From: Nocardia concava NBRC 100430
GTDB taxonomy: Bacteria; Actinomycetota; Actinomycetes; Mycobacteriales; Mycobacteriaceae
Assembly: GCF_000308815.1 (NCBI RefSeq)
Contig: NZ_BAFX01000075.1
Location: 124,001 to 188,000, forward strand
Direction of reading: 5' to 3'
Length of the DNA: 64,000 nucleotides
Shown: positions 26,644-34,058 of the stretch, in pieces
Layout: each line of letters opens with the position of its first letter
How positions within the stretch are numbered: the stretch's first letter is position 1
Translations under genes and position numbers: made by a program
The notes under the pieces: generated by a model
Seen by the model: only the letters and a program-made list of their open reading frames with translations
Database searches by the model: none
What the model was told of the DNA's origin: nothing

Positions 26644-27576
26644 ATGAAATTCGGGATGCCGATCCGTGGGAGCTCGGCAATGCGGGCGGGAACCGTCAGC
26701 CAATACGAGCTGAGGAGGTCGTATCGGCGCGTGTACCCGGACGTTTATGTACCCAAGGACGTGGAGATGGATTTCCGAGTGCGGACGCTGGCCGCCGCTT
26801 GCTGGGGTGGAAGTGGCGCTGTGCTGGCCGGGTTCTCAGCGCTGGCCTTACTAGGGGTGGGTTGGTTCGCGGAGGAACCGGCCGAGCTGGTCGCGGACGG
26901 TCTCACACGAGCACCGAGGGGAATCCTTGTCAGGCAGTACGACCTGCTGCCGCACGAGATCGTGAGCATAGGCACGGTGTTGGCGACATCGGCCGAGCGG
27001 ACCGGCTACGACCTCGGACGGCGGCTACCGCTCGGAAACGCTGTCGAGGTACTGGATTCGCTGTGCCACGTCACAAGGTTGGAGCCTGCGCGGATTCTGG
27101 ACGTATGTACGGACCACCCGGGTGCGCGCGGGATCGCTCGACTTCGCGCGTTGATCGAGTACGTCGATGCAGGGGCGGAATCGCCGCAGGAGTCGAAGGC
27201 GCGGCTCCTCTTGATGGCGGCCGGGTTTCCACGCCCCGTGACTCAGATTCCGGTCTTCGACGACAACGGCAGGTTCGTCGCGCGCCTGGATATGGGATGG
27301 CCCGAATGGAAAGTGGCGGTCGAATATGACGGCAGCCAGCACTGGACCGACAGACGCCAATACGCGCACGACATAGACCGCCACGCCGACCTCCGATCCC
27401 TCGGCTGGACAATCATCCGCGCCACAGCCCCCCACCTCCACACCCACTCGCCCCTCTTCCTCACCCGAGTAGCCACAGCCCTCCGCGAAGCCGGAGCCCC
27501 CGTCCCCGCTGAGAATGCACTGGCGTACACAAACATCGAGAAACTGTGTCCACCAGTGCATTCTCAGCGGCGTTAG
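26644..27576 (+). CDS. DUF559-domain protein with AbiEi-like N-terminus; C-terminus supplied by a repeat
   Basis: 310 residues from the ATG at 26644. Residues 1-190 resemble the winged-helix/AbiEi-antitoxin-like N-terminus common in actinobacterial DUF559 proteins (YELRRSYRRVYPDVYVPKDV). Residues 200-285 are the DUF559 Vsr-like nuclease-fold domain with the acidic residues of VARLDMGWPEWKVAVEYDG and SQHW, and ADLRSLGWTIIRATA. Function is unproven. Residues 289-310 are encoded by a 57-nt palindromic repeat (27508-27568), which evidently replaced or extended the original C-terminus. It has no obvious partner gene. Confidence 0.7.
   Translation: MKFGMPIRGSSAMRAGTVSQYELRRSYRRVYPDVYVPKDVEMDFRVRTLAAACWGGSGAVLAGFSALALLGVGWFAEEPAELVADGLTRAPRGILVRQYDLLPHEIVSIGTVLATSAERTGYDLGRRLPLGNAVEVLDSLCHVTRLEPARILDVCTDHPGARGIARLRALIEYVDAGAESPQESKARLLLMAAGFPRPVTQIPVFDDNGRFVARLDMGWPEWKVAVEYDGSQHWTDRRQYAHDIDRHADLRSLGWTIIRATAPHLHTHSPLFLTRVATALREAGAPVPAENALAYTNIEKLCPPVHSQRR
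27508..27568 (-). repeat. Palindromic repeat, copy 1
   Basis: Arms GCTGAGAATGCACTGG and CCAGTGCATTCTCAGC (16 bp, perfect) flank an imperfect extension and the loop CAAACATCGAGAA. Copy 2 at 33445-33501 is the same element in the opposite orientation: the loops match when one is reversed, and about 50 of 57 positions agree. This copy runs through the end of the DUF559 gene, whose stop is 6 nt beyond it. Confidence 0.9.
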
Positions 27577-27637
27577 GGGGCGGCTCGGGGGATGGGGTCG
27601 GGGGGCGGGGTGGAACTTGTTTCAGTATGGTTCTCGC

Positions 27638-28090
27638 ATGGCCTTTGTCATCGACAGAACCGTGGAGATCGACGCGCCCGCCGAGCTGGTTTGGCAGGTG
27701 CTCACCGACGTGGAGAAGTACGGGGAGTGGAATCCCTTCTGCCTGGAGTGCAGGACCAGCCTCGAGCCGGGGGCGCCGATCGATATGAAGGTGCGGCTGG
27801 TGGGGCCGAAGCCTAAGCAGCAGCGGGAGTTCATTCATTCCGTCACGCCGGGTGAGGAATTCAGTTACCGGATGAAGCCCGCGCCGCTGGGGCTGCTCAG
27901 CAGCGAGCGGTCGCATGTCCTGACCTCGCTGGCGGACGGGCGCACCCGCTACCTGTCGCACTTCCAGCTCAATGGGCCGCTGGCTCCGGTGGTCTCCGGC
28001 TTGCTCGGCAAGGCGCTGACCACCGGGTTCGAGGGCATGACCAACGCCGTGAAGACGCGGGCCGAAGCCTTGAAGGCCGTGCGCGACTAG
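27638..28090 (+). CDS. SRPBCC (START-like) domain protein
   Basis: 150 residues from the ATG at 27638. The pattern matches the polyketide-cyclase/SRPBCC fold: an opening strand DRTVEIDAPAELVWQVLTDV, the conserved YGEWNPFCLE loop, central strands through GEEFSYRM and the long C-terminal helix (GLLGKALTTGFEGMTNAVKT). The fold encloses a hydrophobic cavity for lipids or aromatic metabolites; the ligand is unknown. It ends four bases before a convergent small gene. Confidence 0.8.
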   Translation: MAFVIDRTVEIDAPAELVWQVLTDVEKYGEWNPFCLECRTSLEPGAPIDMKVRLVGPKPKQQREFIHSVTPGEEFSYRMKPAPLGLLSSERSHVLTSLADGRTRYLSHFQLNGPLAPVVSGLLGKALTTGFEGMTNAVKTRAEALKAVRD

Positions 28091-28093
28091 CGT

Positions 28094-28318
28094 TCACGCC
28101 TCGAACGGGGCCGTGTTTCCGAAGGAGTCGCGGCTACCGCTCTCGTTCTCGATTGCGGTGGCCAGATCCTCCACGCTCGACCAGCTGCGCGGTTCCTCGT
28201 CCTCCAGATTGCCGATGGTGTACCAGGTGGCGGTGCCGCGGTAGCGCACCAGCCCGTGGCCCGAATAGTCCAGCGTCACATCGAGATCCCCGGAAACCGT
28301 TCCCTCTTCCCGGGTCAT
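28094..28318 (-). CDS. Small conserved-looking protein, 74 residues
   Basis: From the ATG at 28318. Not recognised. It is short, acidic and soluble (DVTLDYSGHGLVRYRGTATW near the N-terminus, then NLEDEEPRSWSSVEDLATAI), consistent with a beta-sheet followed by one helix. It starts 35 nt after the stop of the membrane-anchored HNH nuclease on the same strand. The spacing and shared direction suggest an operon; an inhibitor or accessory role for the nuclease is possible but is only a guess from position. Confidence 0.5.
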   Translation of the reverse strand: MTREEGTVSGDLDVTLDYSGHGLVRYRGTATWYTIGNLEDEEPRSWSSVEDLATAIENESGSRDSFGNTAPFEA

Positions 28319-28353
28319 GACGGCTGCGTGGCTTTGGATTTCGACGATGGCGA

Positions 28354-29154
28354 CTATGTGAACTCTCCCTTGCTGACGCAGTCCTGCACCGCGGACTGCA
28401 GTGCGGTCTGTTCCTTGGCATCGACGTTCAATCCGTACTTTACTTTCACCTGGATGTAGTGCCCGATATAGGCGCACCGGAAAGTTCCGGGCGGGATATA
28501 GCTGGACGGATCCTGATCGCCCTTGGAACGGTTGGCGGTGGGATCGGAAATCACCAGGTTCAGCGCGTCATTGGCGATATGGCGGCGGGTGTCGTCGTCG
28601 AATTTCGCGGCGCCCGAACGCCACGCTTCGGCGAGCGCCACGATGTGGTCGATGTCGAGGCCGGAGGAGTCGGTGGTCCACTTGTAGGGCTTGAGGCCGT
28701 TGGTCTTCTTGTCCGGGACGCCGTACTGGTCGCGCCAGCCGCCGTCCTTGCCGAGGGTGAATTTGCAGCTGCTCGGATCCAGCTTCACCGGCCCGGTGGC
28801 GTCGCGCAGCAGCACGACCTCCCGGGTGGTGCACTTGCTGTATTGGGCGAAGGCGTCGCCGAATCCGTGCTCGGGCTTCTCGGTGTCCCAGTGCGGGAAT
28901 CGCTCACGCGAGTAGCCGGTCATCGCTAGCTCATCGGCCACTTTGAGTTTTCCCAGGAGACTGGTGATCTCCTTGGCCGATCCGACCGGCTGACCGCCGC
29001 GATCGGGGATGGGTGGACCGCTGGAGTCGGGTTTGTCGTTGCCGCCGTGCTTTTCGAGGACGGCGACCAGGACGGCGATCGCGACCACGACCAAAAGCGA
29101 CACCACCGCTTGCAGCAAGCGGCGCAGGGCTGGGGAAGGCTTCTTGTGCAACAT
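28354..29154 (-). CDS. Membrane-anchored HNH (DUF1524/GmrSD-like) nuclease
   Basis: 266 residues from the ATG at 29154. A basic N-terminus is followed by one membrane helix (about 12-33, LLQAVVSLLVVVAIAVLVAV) and a linker, putting the catalytic part outside the cell. The nuclease domain shows the DUF1524-type signature: LDIDHIVALAEAW (His pair), NDALNLVISDP and ANRSKGDQDP, then a RCAYIGHYIQVKVKYGL tail with a probable Cys pair. Secreted HNH nucleases of actinobacteria may degrade external DNA for nutrition or competition. The small gene after it may be a partner. Confidence 0.8.
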   Translation of the reverse strand: MLHKKPSPALRRLLQAVVSLLVVVAIAVLVAVLEKHGGNDKPDSSGPPIPDRGGQPVGSAKEITSLLGKLKVADELAMTGYSRERFPHWDTEKPEHGFGDAFAQYSKCTTREVVLLRDATGPVKLDPSSCKFTLGKDGGWRDQYGVPDKKTNGLKPYKWTTDSSGLDIDHIVALAEAWRSGAAKFDDDTRRHIANDALNLVISDPTANRSKGDQDPSSYIPPGTFRCAYIGHYIQVKVKYGLNVDAKEQTALQSAVQDCVSKGEFT

Positions 29155-29361
29155 ATCCCGCAAACCTTGGCAATCAGCGACCCGAAACGGCAAGTCGCAC
29201 GTGTGTTTCGGAGACCGGTGTCACACCGCGCTCCACGCTCGCGCGCCCGGAACCGGACTCGCGGCATACTCGCCGCAATTCCATGGTCCGTTGCGCCAAG
29301 ATCGAAAACAATGGTGGTGCAGGGATTTCCGCGCGGTTGTCGGCGCGTTGACCGTGTCGCG

Positions 29362-29859
29362 CTAGATCTGATGCAACCAGGCTATGAAGAACACCGCGCC
29401 GCCGGCGAGCAGCAGAACGGCCAGCGGCAGCGACCACCAGGGGCCGGTGCGGGCCAGCAACCGTTGAGCGAGCGCCTGTTCGAGCTTTCCGAAACCGGCG
29501 ATGAGCAGAATCCACAACGGGAACGGCAGCGCGCCCCCGACGAAGTGCACCGCCCAGGCGCCCGCCAATGTCGGCCCGCCCCAGGAGTGCTCGTAATCGT
29601 GCGCGGCGATCAGCGGATAGAAGATGCCCCGCAGTGCGGCCATGATCATCAGGAAGGCGGCGAACCAGGCCAGCAAGGCCATGGCGAAGGCCAGTATCGA
29701 ATGCAGGACGGTCCGCCACGGACCGGGATCGCGTAGCTCGAACGGCGACCGAAACACCCGGCGCACCACTCGCGCCCGAACCCCGATGGGCGCGAAGGCA
29801 ACCGAGATCGAGAGCAGCGCGTAGTACGCGGCCCGCAGGACCCGCTCGACCTTCCCCAT
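29362..29859 (-). CDS. Small polytopic membrane protein, unknown function
   Basis: 165 residues from the ATG at 29859. Three or four membrane helices are visible (SILAFAMALLAWFAAFLMIM; LPFPLWILLIAGF; LPLAVLLLAGGAVFFIAWLH). A conserved-looking luminal stretch HDYEHSWGGPTLAGAW lies between them. No family can be named. It is flanked by the HNH nuclease gene downstream and the nitronate monooxygenase gene upstream, all on the minus strand but with gaps of about 150-200 nt, so separate units are likely. Confidence 0.6.
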   Translation of the reverse strand: MGKVERVLRAAYYALLSISVAFAPIGVRARVVRRVFRSPFELRDPGPWRTVLHSILAFAMALLAWFAAFLMIMAALRGIFYPLIAAHDYEHSWGGPTLAGAWAVHFVGGALPFPLWILLIAGFGKLEQALAQRLLARTGPWWSLPLAVLLLAGGAVFFIAWLHQI

Positions 29860-29970
29860 ACCGACACACTAACGCTGGTCGGTCGTCCGAACAGGTAGCC
29901 GGGCGATTCCGGATACGCGTCGGCGCGCCGGGCAGCCCCTACCCGACGCGCCGAATTGCGCTGAGATCCA

Positions 29971-29985
29971 GGCGGTGTCACCGCC
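29971..29985 (-). terminator. Short dyad after the nitronate monooxygenase
   Basis: GGCGGT-GTC-ACCGCC lies 29 nt downstream of the stop codon. The sequence GTCACCGCCC recurs 24 nt away (29977-29986 and 30001-30010). A weak terminator is plausible. Confidence 0.35.
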
Positions 29986-30014
29986 CGCTGAGCAGACGGC
30001 GTCACCGCCCCGGA

Positions 30015-31136
30015 TCAGGCGTTGTTGAGCTTGTTCAGCCGCTCGCAGGACTCCAGGTACTCGGTGATGAGCCGCTGCACCACGTCGGCGGAACGCTCCA
30101 TCTTGTTCATCATGCCGACGACCTGGCCGACCGGGTTGAAGTTCACGTCCTTGGCCTGCTCCGGGTAGCGGTGGCCGCGCTTGACGCCATCGAGGGCGAC
30201 CATCATCTGCAGCGGCATGCCCAGCGGCTTCGGGTTCTCCGGCGCTTCCCAGGCCTCGGTCCAGTCGTTCTTGAGCATGCGGCACGGCTTGCCGGTCCAC
30301 GAGCGCGAGCGCACGGTGTCGGAGCTGGTGGCGTCGATGTAGGTCTGCATCTGCGCGGGCGGCACATTGGCCTCCTCGACGGTCAGCCACAGCGAACCGG
30401 TCCACGCACCCGCGGCACCCATCGCGAGCGCGGCCGCGACCTGACGGCCATTGCCGATACCACCCGCGGCGAGCGCGGGCATATCGCCGATGGCGTCGAT
30501 GACCTGCGGCCACAGCACCATCGAAGCGATCTCACCGCAGTGGCCGCCACCCTCGGTGCCCTGCATGACCACGAAGTCCAGCCCGGCGTTCTTGTGGTTG
30601 AGCGCGTGCTTGACCGAACCGCACAGCGCGCCGATCAGGCGGCCGGAGTCCTGGATCTGCTTGATCACGTCATCGGGCGGGGTGCCCAGTGCGTTCGCGA
30701 CCAGCTTGGCCTTGGGGTGCTTGAGGATGACCTCGATCTGCGGGGCGACCGTGGTGGCGGTCCAGCCCAGCAGCTGGTTGTGCTTCTCCTCCGGCGGCAG
30801 GTGCGGCACGCCGTGGTCGTTGAGGATCTTCTCCGCGAAGTCGCGGTGACCCTGCGGAACCAGCTTGGCCAGTTGGGCTTCCAGCTCCTGCGGACTCAGG
30901 CCTTCGACACCCTTGCCCTCGTACTTGGACGGGATGACCAGGTCGACGCCGTAGACACCCTGTACGTGCTCGTCGAGCCACTGCAGCTCCACCTCGAGCT
31001 GCTCGGCGGTGAAACCGACCGCGCCGAGCACACCCAGACCGCCCGCATTGCTGACCGCGGCGGCCACGTCGCGGCAGTGGGTGAAGGCGAAGATAGGCAC
31101 GTCGATGCCGAGGCGATCACAGATCTCGGTACGCAT
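30015..31136 (-). CDS. Nitronate monooxygenase (2-nitropropane dioxygenase) family flavoprotein
   Basis: 373 residues from the ATG at 31136 (AGGAGCCCACCACCA before it). The FMN-dependent TIM barrel is recognisable: FAFTHCRDVAAAVSNAGGLG at the N-terminus, GTEGGGHCGEIAS (phosphate-binding loop and catalytic-region His), and DMPALAAGGIGNGRQVAAAL followed by a LAMGAAGAWTGSLW strand. The family oxidises nitronates with O2, but actinobacterial members also act in lipid or steroid catabolism (for example the IpdC-type reductases). A KstR-like 14-bp palindrome at 31191-31204 lies 54 bp upstream, which favours a lipid-linked role here. Confidence 0.85.
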   Translation of the reverse strand: MRTEICDRLGIDVPIFAFTHCRDVAAAVSNAGGLGVLGAVGFTAEQLEVELQWLDEHVQGVYGVDLVIPSKYEGKGVEGLSPQELEAQLAKLVPQGHRDFAEKILNDHGVPHLPPEEKHNQLLGWTATTVAPQIEVILKHPKAKLVANALGTPPDDVIKQIQDSGRLIGALCGSVKHALNHKNAGLDFVVMQGTEGGGHCGEIASMVLWPQVIDAIGDMPALAAGGIGNGRQVAAALAMGAAGAWTGSLWLTVEEANVPPAQMQTYIDATSSDTVRSRSWTGKPCRMLKNDWTEAWEAPENPKPLGMPLQMMVALDGVKRGHRYPEQAKDVNFNPVGQVVGMMNKMERSADVVQRLITEYLESCERLNKLNNA

Positions 31137-31190
31137 TGGTGGTGGGCTCCTCTGAACTTTCCGGCACTGGAAACGTTGTGCCCACAACAC

Positions 31191-31204
31191 TAGAACATGT
31201 TCTA
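31191..31204. promoter_or_regulatory. KstR-like operator
   Basis: TAGAACATGTTCTA is a perfect 14-bp palindrome matching the published KstR consensus TnnAACnnGTTnnA, the cholesterol-regulon operator of mycobacteria and rhodococci. It is located in the upstream region of the nitronate monooxygenase gene. Confidence 0.65.
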
Positions 31205-31276
31205 CATTGTGACCAGACTGTGTATGATTACCGGCGAGTACAGGTTGCGTACATGTTCCAGTTTTCGCAGCGTTGA

Positions 31277-31684
31277 TCAGCGCGCGAGCAGGCCGTCGGC
31301 CGCGAGATCGTCGAACAGCAACTGGTCCACGGGTGGCACGTGCGGCCGGTCAGCGAAGGTGAACCAGGCGATCTCCTCGATCTCACTACTGACCGCGAGG
31401 GTGCCGGAGTATTCGGCGGTGTAGCAGGCCATACGGACGACGGCGTCGGGCATCAGGGCCTCGTAGGTGCCGACGTGGGCGACCGTTTCCGGCGTGATCT
31501 CGACCGTCAACTCCTCGCGGATCTCGCGAACGAGGGTCTGCAGGTCGGTCTCGGCGCCCTCGCGTTTGCCGCCCGGGATATAGAAGACATCCTTGCCGCG
31601 CGGCCTGGCGCACAAGATCTTTCCGTCTTCGATCCGCACCCAGGCCACCGTGTCGATCAGCCGCTGCTCCCGCTCCGTCTGCAT
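31277..31684 (-). CDS. Nudix hydrolase with a variant Nudix box
   Basis: 135 residues from the ATG at 31684. The Nudix box GKREGAETDLQTLVREIREE is followed by LTV, so the usual Gly of EExGU is Thr; the Mg-binding Glu residues (REIREE) are kept. Nudix enzymes hydrolyse nucleoside diphosphates linked to another group. It resembles MutT-like housekeeping members by length, but the substrate is not predictable. The stop is 140 nt from the nitronate monooxygenase start, so it could be read through into that gene or be separate. Confidence 0.85.
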   Translation of the reverse strand: MQTEREQRLIDTVAWVRIEDGKILCARPRGKDVFYIPGGKREGAETDLQTLVREIREELTVEITPETVAHVGTYEALMPDAVVRMACYTAEYSGTLAVSSEIEEIAWFTFADRPHVPPVDQLLFDDLAADGLLAR

Positions 31685-31704
31685 TCGCGCAGCTTAGCGG
31701 GCGG

Positions 31705-32082
31705 TCAGTCTGCGGGTTGCCAGGCGGCGACGAGGGCGAGTAGGCCCGGGAAGCGTGCTTCGAGGTCGTCGATGCGGACTTGGCTACGGCGCTCCAAGCC
31801 GTACTGGCGCTGACGTGTGACACCCGCCTCGCGCAGGGCCTTGAAGTGGTGCGTCAGTGAGGATTTCGGGCGGTCGATGCCGAACCAGCCGCAGGAGTGG
31901 TCGTAGTCCTCGGATTCGAGCAGCAGTTTCTGGACGATGGACAGCCGCAGCGGGTCACTGAGGGCGCCCATGACGACCTCGAGGCGCAGATCCTCTGTCG
32001 CGGGCTCGGGTAGCGGATCTGGTACGACCGCCGGTTCGGGCGGGAGGGAGAAGGTTTGCGCGGGGTGCACTTTGGTCGGCAT
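31705..32082 (-). CDS. ArsR-family regulator, divergent from MFS transporter
   Basis: 125 residues from the ATG at 32082 (GAGGAGCTCGCCG before it). After a 35-residue Pro-rich leader the winged helix follows: VVMGALSDPLRLSIVQKLLL, then KSSLTHHFKALREAGVTRQR and YGLERRSQVR. A Cys and His/Asp cluster (EDYDHSCGWFG) just before the recognition helix could serve as a sensor site, but the ELCVCDL metal motif of classic ArsR is absent, so metal sensing is not implied. It is divergent from the MFS gene at 32196; two dyads separate them. Confidence 0.85.
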   Translation of the reverse strand: MPTKVHPAQTFSLPPEPAVVPDPLPEPATEDLRLEVVMGALSDPLRLSIVQKLLLESEDYDHSCGWFGIDRPKSSLTHHFKALREAGVTRQRQYGLERRSQVRIDDLEARFPGLLALVAAWQPAD

Positions 32083-32109
32083 CGGCGAGCTCCTCCACGG
32101 TCGGCGCTT

Positions 32110-32127
32110 GTACGAGTTTGATCGTAC
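32110..32127. promoter_or_regulatory. Candidate ArsR-type operator, site 1
   Basis: GTACGA-GTTTGA-TCGTAC has perfect 6-bp arms and lies just upstream of the ArsR gene start. Confidence 0.6.
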
Positions 32128-32155
32128 AGCATGCTATGTTCGACTTCATTCGTAC

Positions 32156-32177
32156 TAGTTCGAGTTTGTTCGAACTA
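32156..32177. promoter_or_regulatory. Candidate ArsR-type operator, site 2
   Basis: TAGTTCG-AGTTTGTT-CGAACTA has perfect 7-bp arms and sits 18 bp upstream of the MFS start codon, overlapping the probable promoter. The spacer shares GTTTG with site 1. Confidence 0.6.
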
Positions 32178-32195
32178 TGAGTGGAGGTGCTGGAA

Positions 32196-33440
32196 GTGGT
32201 TGCGACACAATCCCGTCCGACGTCAGCGGTGGAATCGACCAGTCCCGAATCGCCGCGTGCGCTCGCGCCCAGGTGGTGGATCTGGCTCGCCGCTTGGCCG
32301 GTGACGGCGGTCTTCGTGCTCTCGAACGCGGCGACGCCGCTCTACGTGCTGTGGCAGCGCGAATTCGGATTCACCAAGGGGACGATGACCGTGGTGTTCG
32401 CGTTCTACATCGTCGGGTTACTCGGGTCCCTGCTGGTGTCGGGAGTGGCCTCGGACCGCCTGGGCCGCAAGGCGGTCCTGCTTCCCGCGTTGGTGCTCGC
32501 CGCGATCGCCTGTCTGATCTTTGCGACCGCACCGAATGTCATCGCCTTGATGATCGCCCGTCTACTGACCGGAATCCCGGTCGGCGCGGCGGTCTCGGCG
32601 GGCATGGCCGCCGTCACCGATGTCGCGGGTCCCGACCGCAAGCATCTCGGCGCCCTTTTCGCCTCCACCGCGATGGTGTTGGGTGCAGGGGTCGGCCCAC
32701 TGCTGTCGGGAGTCTTGTCCGAGGCCGTCCCCGCGCCCACGGTGACCGTCTTCCTCGTGGAGATCGCGCTGCTGGCAACGGCTTTCGTCACCGTCCTGCG
32801 CATGCCGCTCGTCCGCCCGACTCATCGCGGCACCGGGTCGTGGATCCGAATCCCGGGCGTCCCCGCCGCGAATGTCCGTCAACTCCTGCTGGGCGTAGCC
32901 GTCTTCGCTCCCGGCATCACCGCGACCTCGTTCGTCCTCTCCCTCGGCCCGGCCCTGCTCTCCGGCCTCCTCGGCACCACCAGCCGAATCATCGCCGGCG
33001 CCATGGCCTTCGCCATGTTCTCCACCGCCACCGCCGTCCAATTCGCCGCCCGCTCCCTGCCGCGCCCCGCGACCATGCTCACCTCCGCCGCCGCGACCGC
33101 CTCGGGCATGCTGGCCCTCATAATCGCGGTCCAACTCCAGTCGTCGATCGCCCTGATCGCATCGGCCCTACTCGCCGGGGCGGGCCAAGGCTTGGGCCAA
33201 CTCGGCGGCCTCTCCCTACTGAGCGACGCGATCCCCACCACCCGCCTCGCAGAAGCCAACGCGGCCTTCAACATCGGCGGCTACATCCCCGCAGGCCTAC
33301 TCCCGGTCAGCGCCGGCTACCTGAGCGATGCCATCGGCCTCCCCACAGGCACAACAACCTTCGCCCTCACCCTCCTAACCCTGTCCACCATCGCCACCCT
33401 GGCAATCCGCCGCAATCACCCCACAAAAGCCCCCGCCTAG
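32196..33440 (+). CDS. MFS transporter, 12-TM type
   Basis: 414 residues from the GTG at 32196, which has GGAGG eight bases upstream; a GTG at 32181 is an alternative. Twelve membrane helices fit the smaller MFS plan. The loop-2/3 motif is GVASDRLGRKAVLLPALVLA and TM1 contains FVLSNAATPLYVLW. Residues 1-30 are a soluble leader. It probably exports a compound sensed by the divergent ArsR protein. Its stop codon is 5 nt before palindromic repeat copy 2. Confidence 0.85.
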   Translation: MVATQSRPTSAVESTSPESPRALAPRWWIWLAAWPVTAVFVLSNAATPLYVLWQREFGFTKGTMTVVFAFYIVGLLGSLLVSGVASDRLGRKAVLLPALVLAAIACLIFATAPNVIALMIARLLTGIPVGAAVSAGMAAVTDVAGPDRKHLGALFASTAMVLGAGVGPLLSGVLSEAVPAPTVTVFLVEIALLATAFVTVLRMPLVRPTHRGTGSWIRIPGVPAANVRQLLLGVAVFAPGITATSFVLSLGPALLSGLLGTTSRIIAGAMAFAMFSTATAVQFAARSLPRPATMLTSAAATASGMLALIIAVQLQSSIALIASALLAGAGQGLGQLGGLSLLSDAIPTTRLAEANAAFNIGGYIPAGLLPVSAGYLSDAIGLPTGTTTFALTLLTLSTIATLAIRRNHPTKAPA

Positions 33441-33444
33441 CCCG

Positions 33445-33501
33445 TGAGAATGCACTGGTGGACAAGTCTTCTCGACGTTTGTGTCCACCAGTGCATTCTC
33501 A
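33445..33501 (+). repeat. Palindromic repeat, copy 2
   Basis: Perfect 20-bp arms TGAGAATGCACTGGTGGACA and its complement enclose a 17-nt loop. The loop, read on the other strand, is CAAACGTCGAGAA, nearly identical to that of copy 1 (27508-27568), showing common descent rather than a chance hairpin. It lies between the MFS stop and the next Nudix gene and can act as a terminator. Confidence 0.92.
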
Positions 33502-33530
33502 TCGATCCGAGGGGGCGGTAGCGTCGGGGG

Positions 33531-34058
33531 ATGACGCTTGCGGATCGGTTTCCAGTGCTCTATGCGCCGGCTCGGTGGGAGTGGGGTGGGCTCGATGTTC
33601 AGTTTTCTACCGAGCTTCCGCCTGATGAGTTGGTTACGAACATTCACGTTGTTTGCTTCGTTGGTGAGCGCGTCGTCCTGTGTCGCGATGATCGTGACGT
33701 CTGGATCCTGCCGGGCGGCACCCGCGAGGCAGGAGAATCGATCGAATCTTGCGTCATCCGGGAGCTCGCCGAGGAAGCCGGTGCCGAATTGGCCGGCCCC
33801 ATCCATCAATTCGGCGCGCATTACGCCACTACCGACCACCCCACGCCCTACCGGCCCTGGCAACCCCACCCGAACAAGGCCTGGCTCTGGTGTACCGCCG
33901 ACGTCACCCTGACGACCGCACCCACCAATCCCGATGACGCCGAGACCATCCTCGAGGTCGCGGCCTTTCCTCTTTCCGAGGCCATCCGCCGAGCAGCCAC
34001 TGACGGCCCCCACCTCCCAGACCTCCTCACCCTCGCCGCCTCCCTACACCCCCGTTGA
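33531..34058 (+). CDS. Nudix hydrolase
   Basis: 175 residues from the ATG at 33531. The Nudix box is canonical: GGTREAGESIESCVIRELAE followed by EAGA (GxxxxxExxxxxxxREUxEExGU, Gly at 2, Glu at 8, catalytic REL-EE). It hydrolyses a nucleoside diphosphate derivative; the substrate is not evident. Residues 110-130 carry a Trp-rich segment (PWQPHPNKAWLWC) that may form the substrate pocket. The 3' end overlaps the convergent TetR gene by 32 nt. It lies immediately after repeat copy 2. Confidence 0.9.
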   Translation: MTLADRFPVLYAPARWEWGGLDVQFSTELPPDELVTNIHVVCFVGERVVLCRDDRDVWILPGGTREAGESIESCVIRELAEEAGAELAGPIHQFGAHYATTDHPTPYRPWQPHPNKAWLWCTADVTLTTAPTNPDDAETILEVAAFPLSEAIRRAATDGPHLPDLLTLAASLHPR

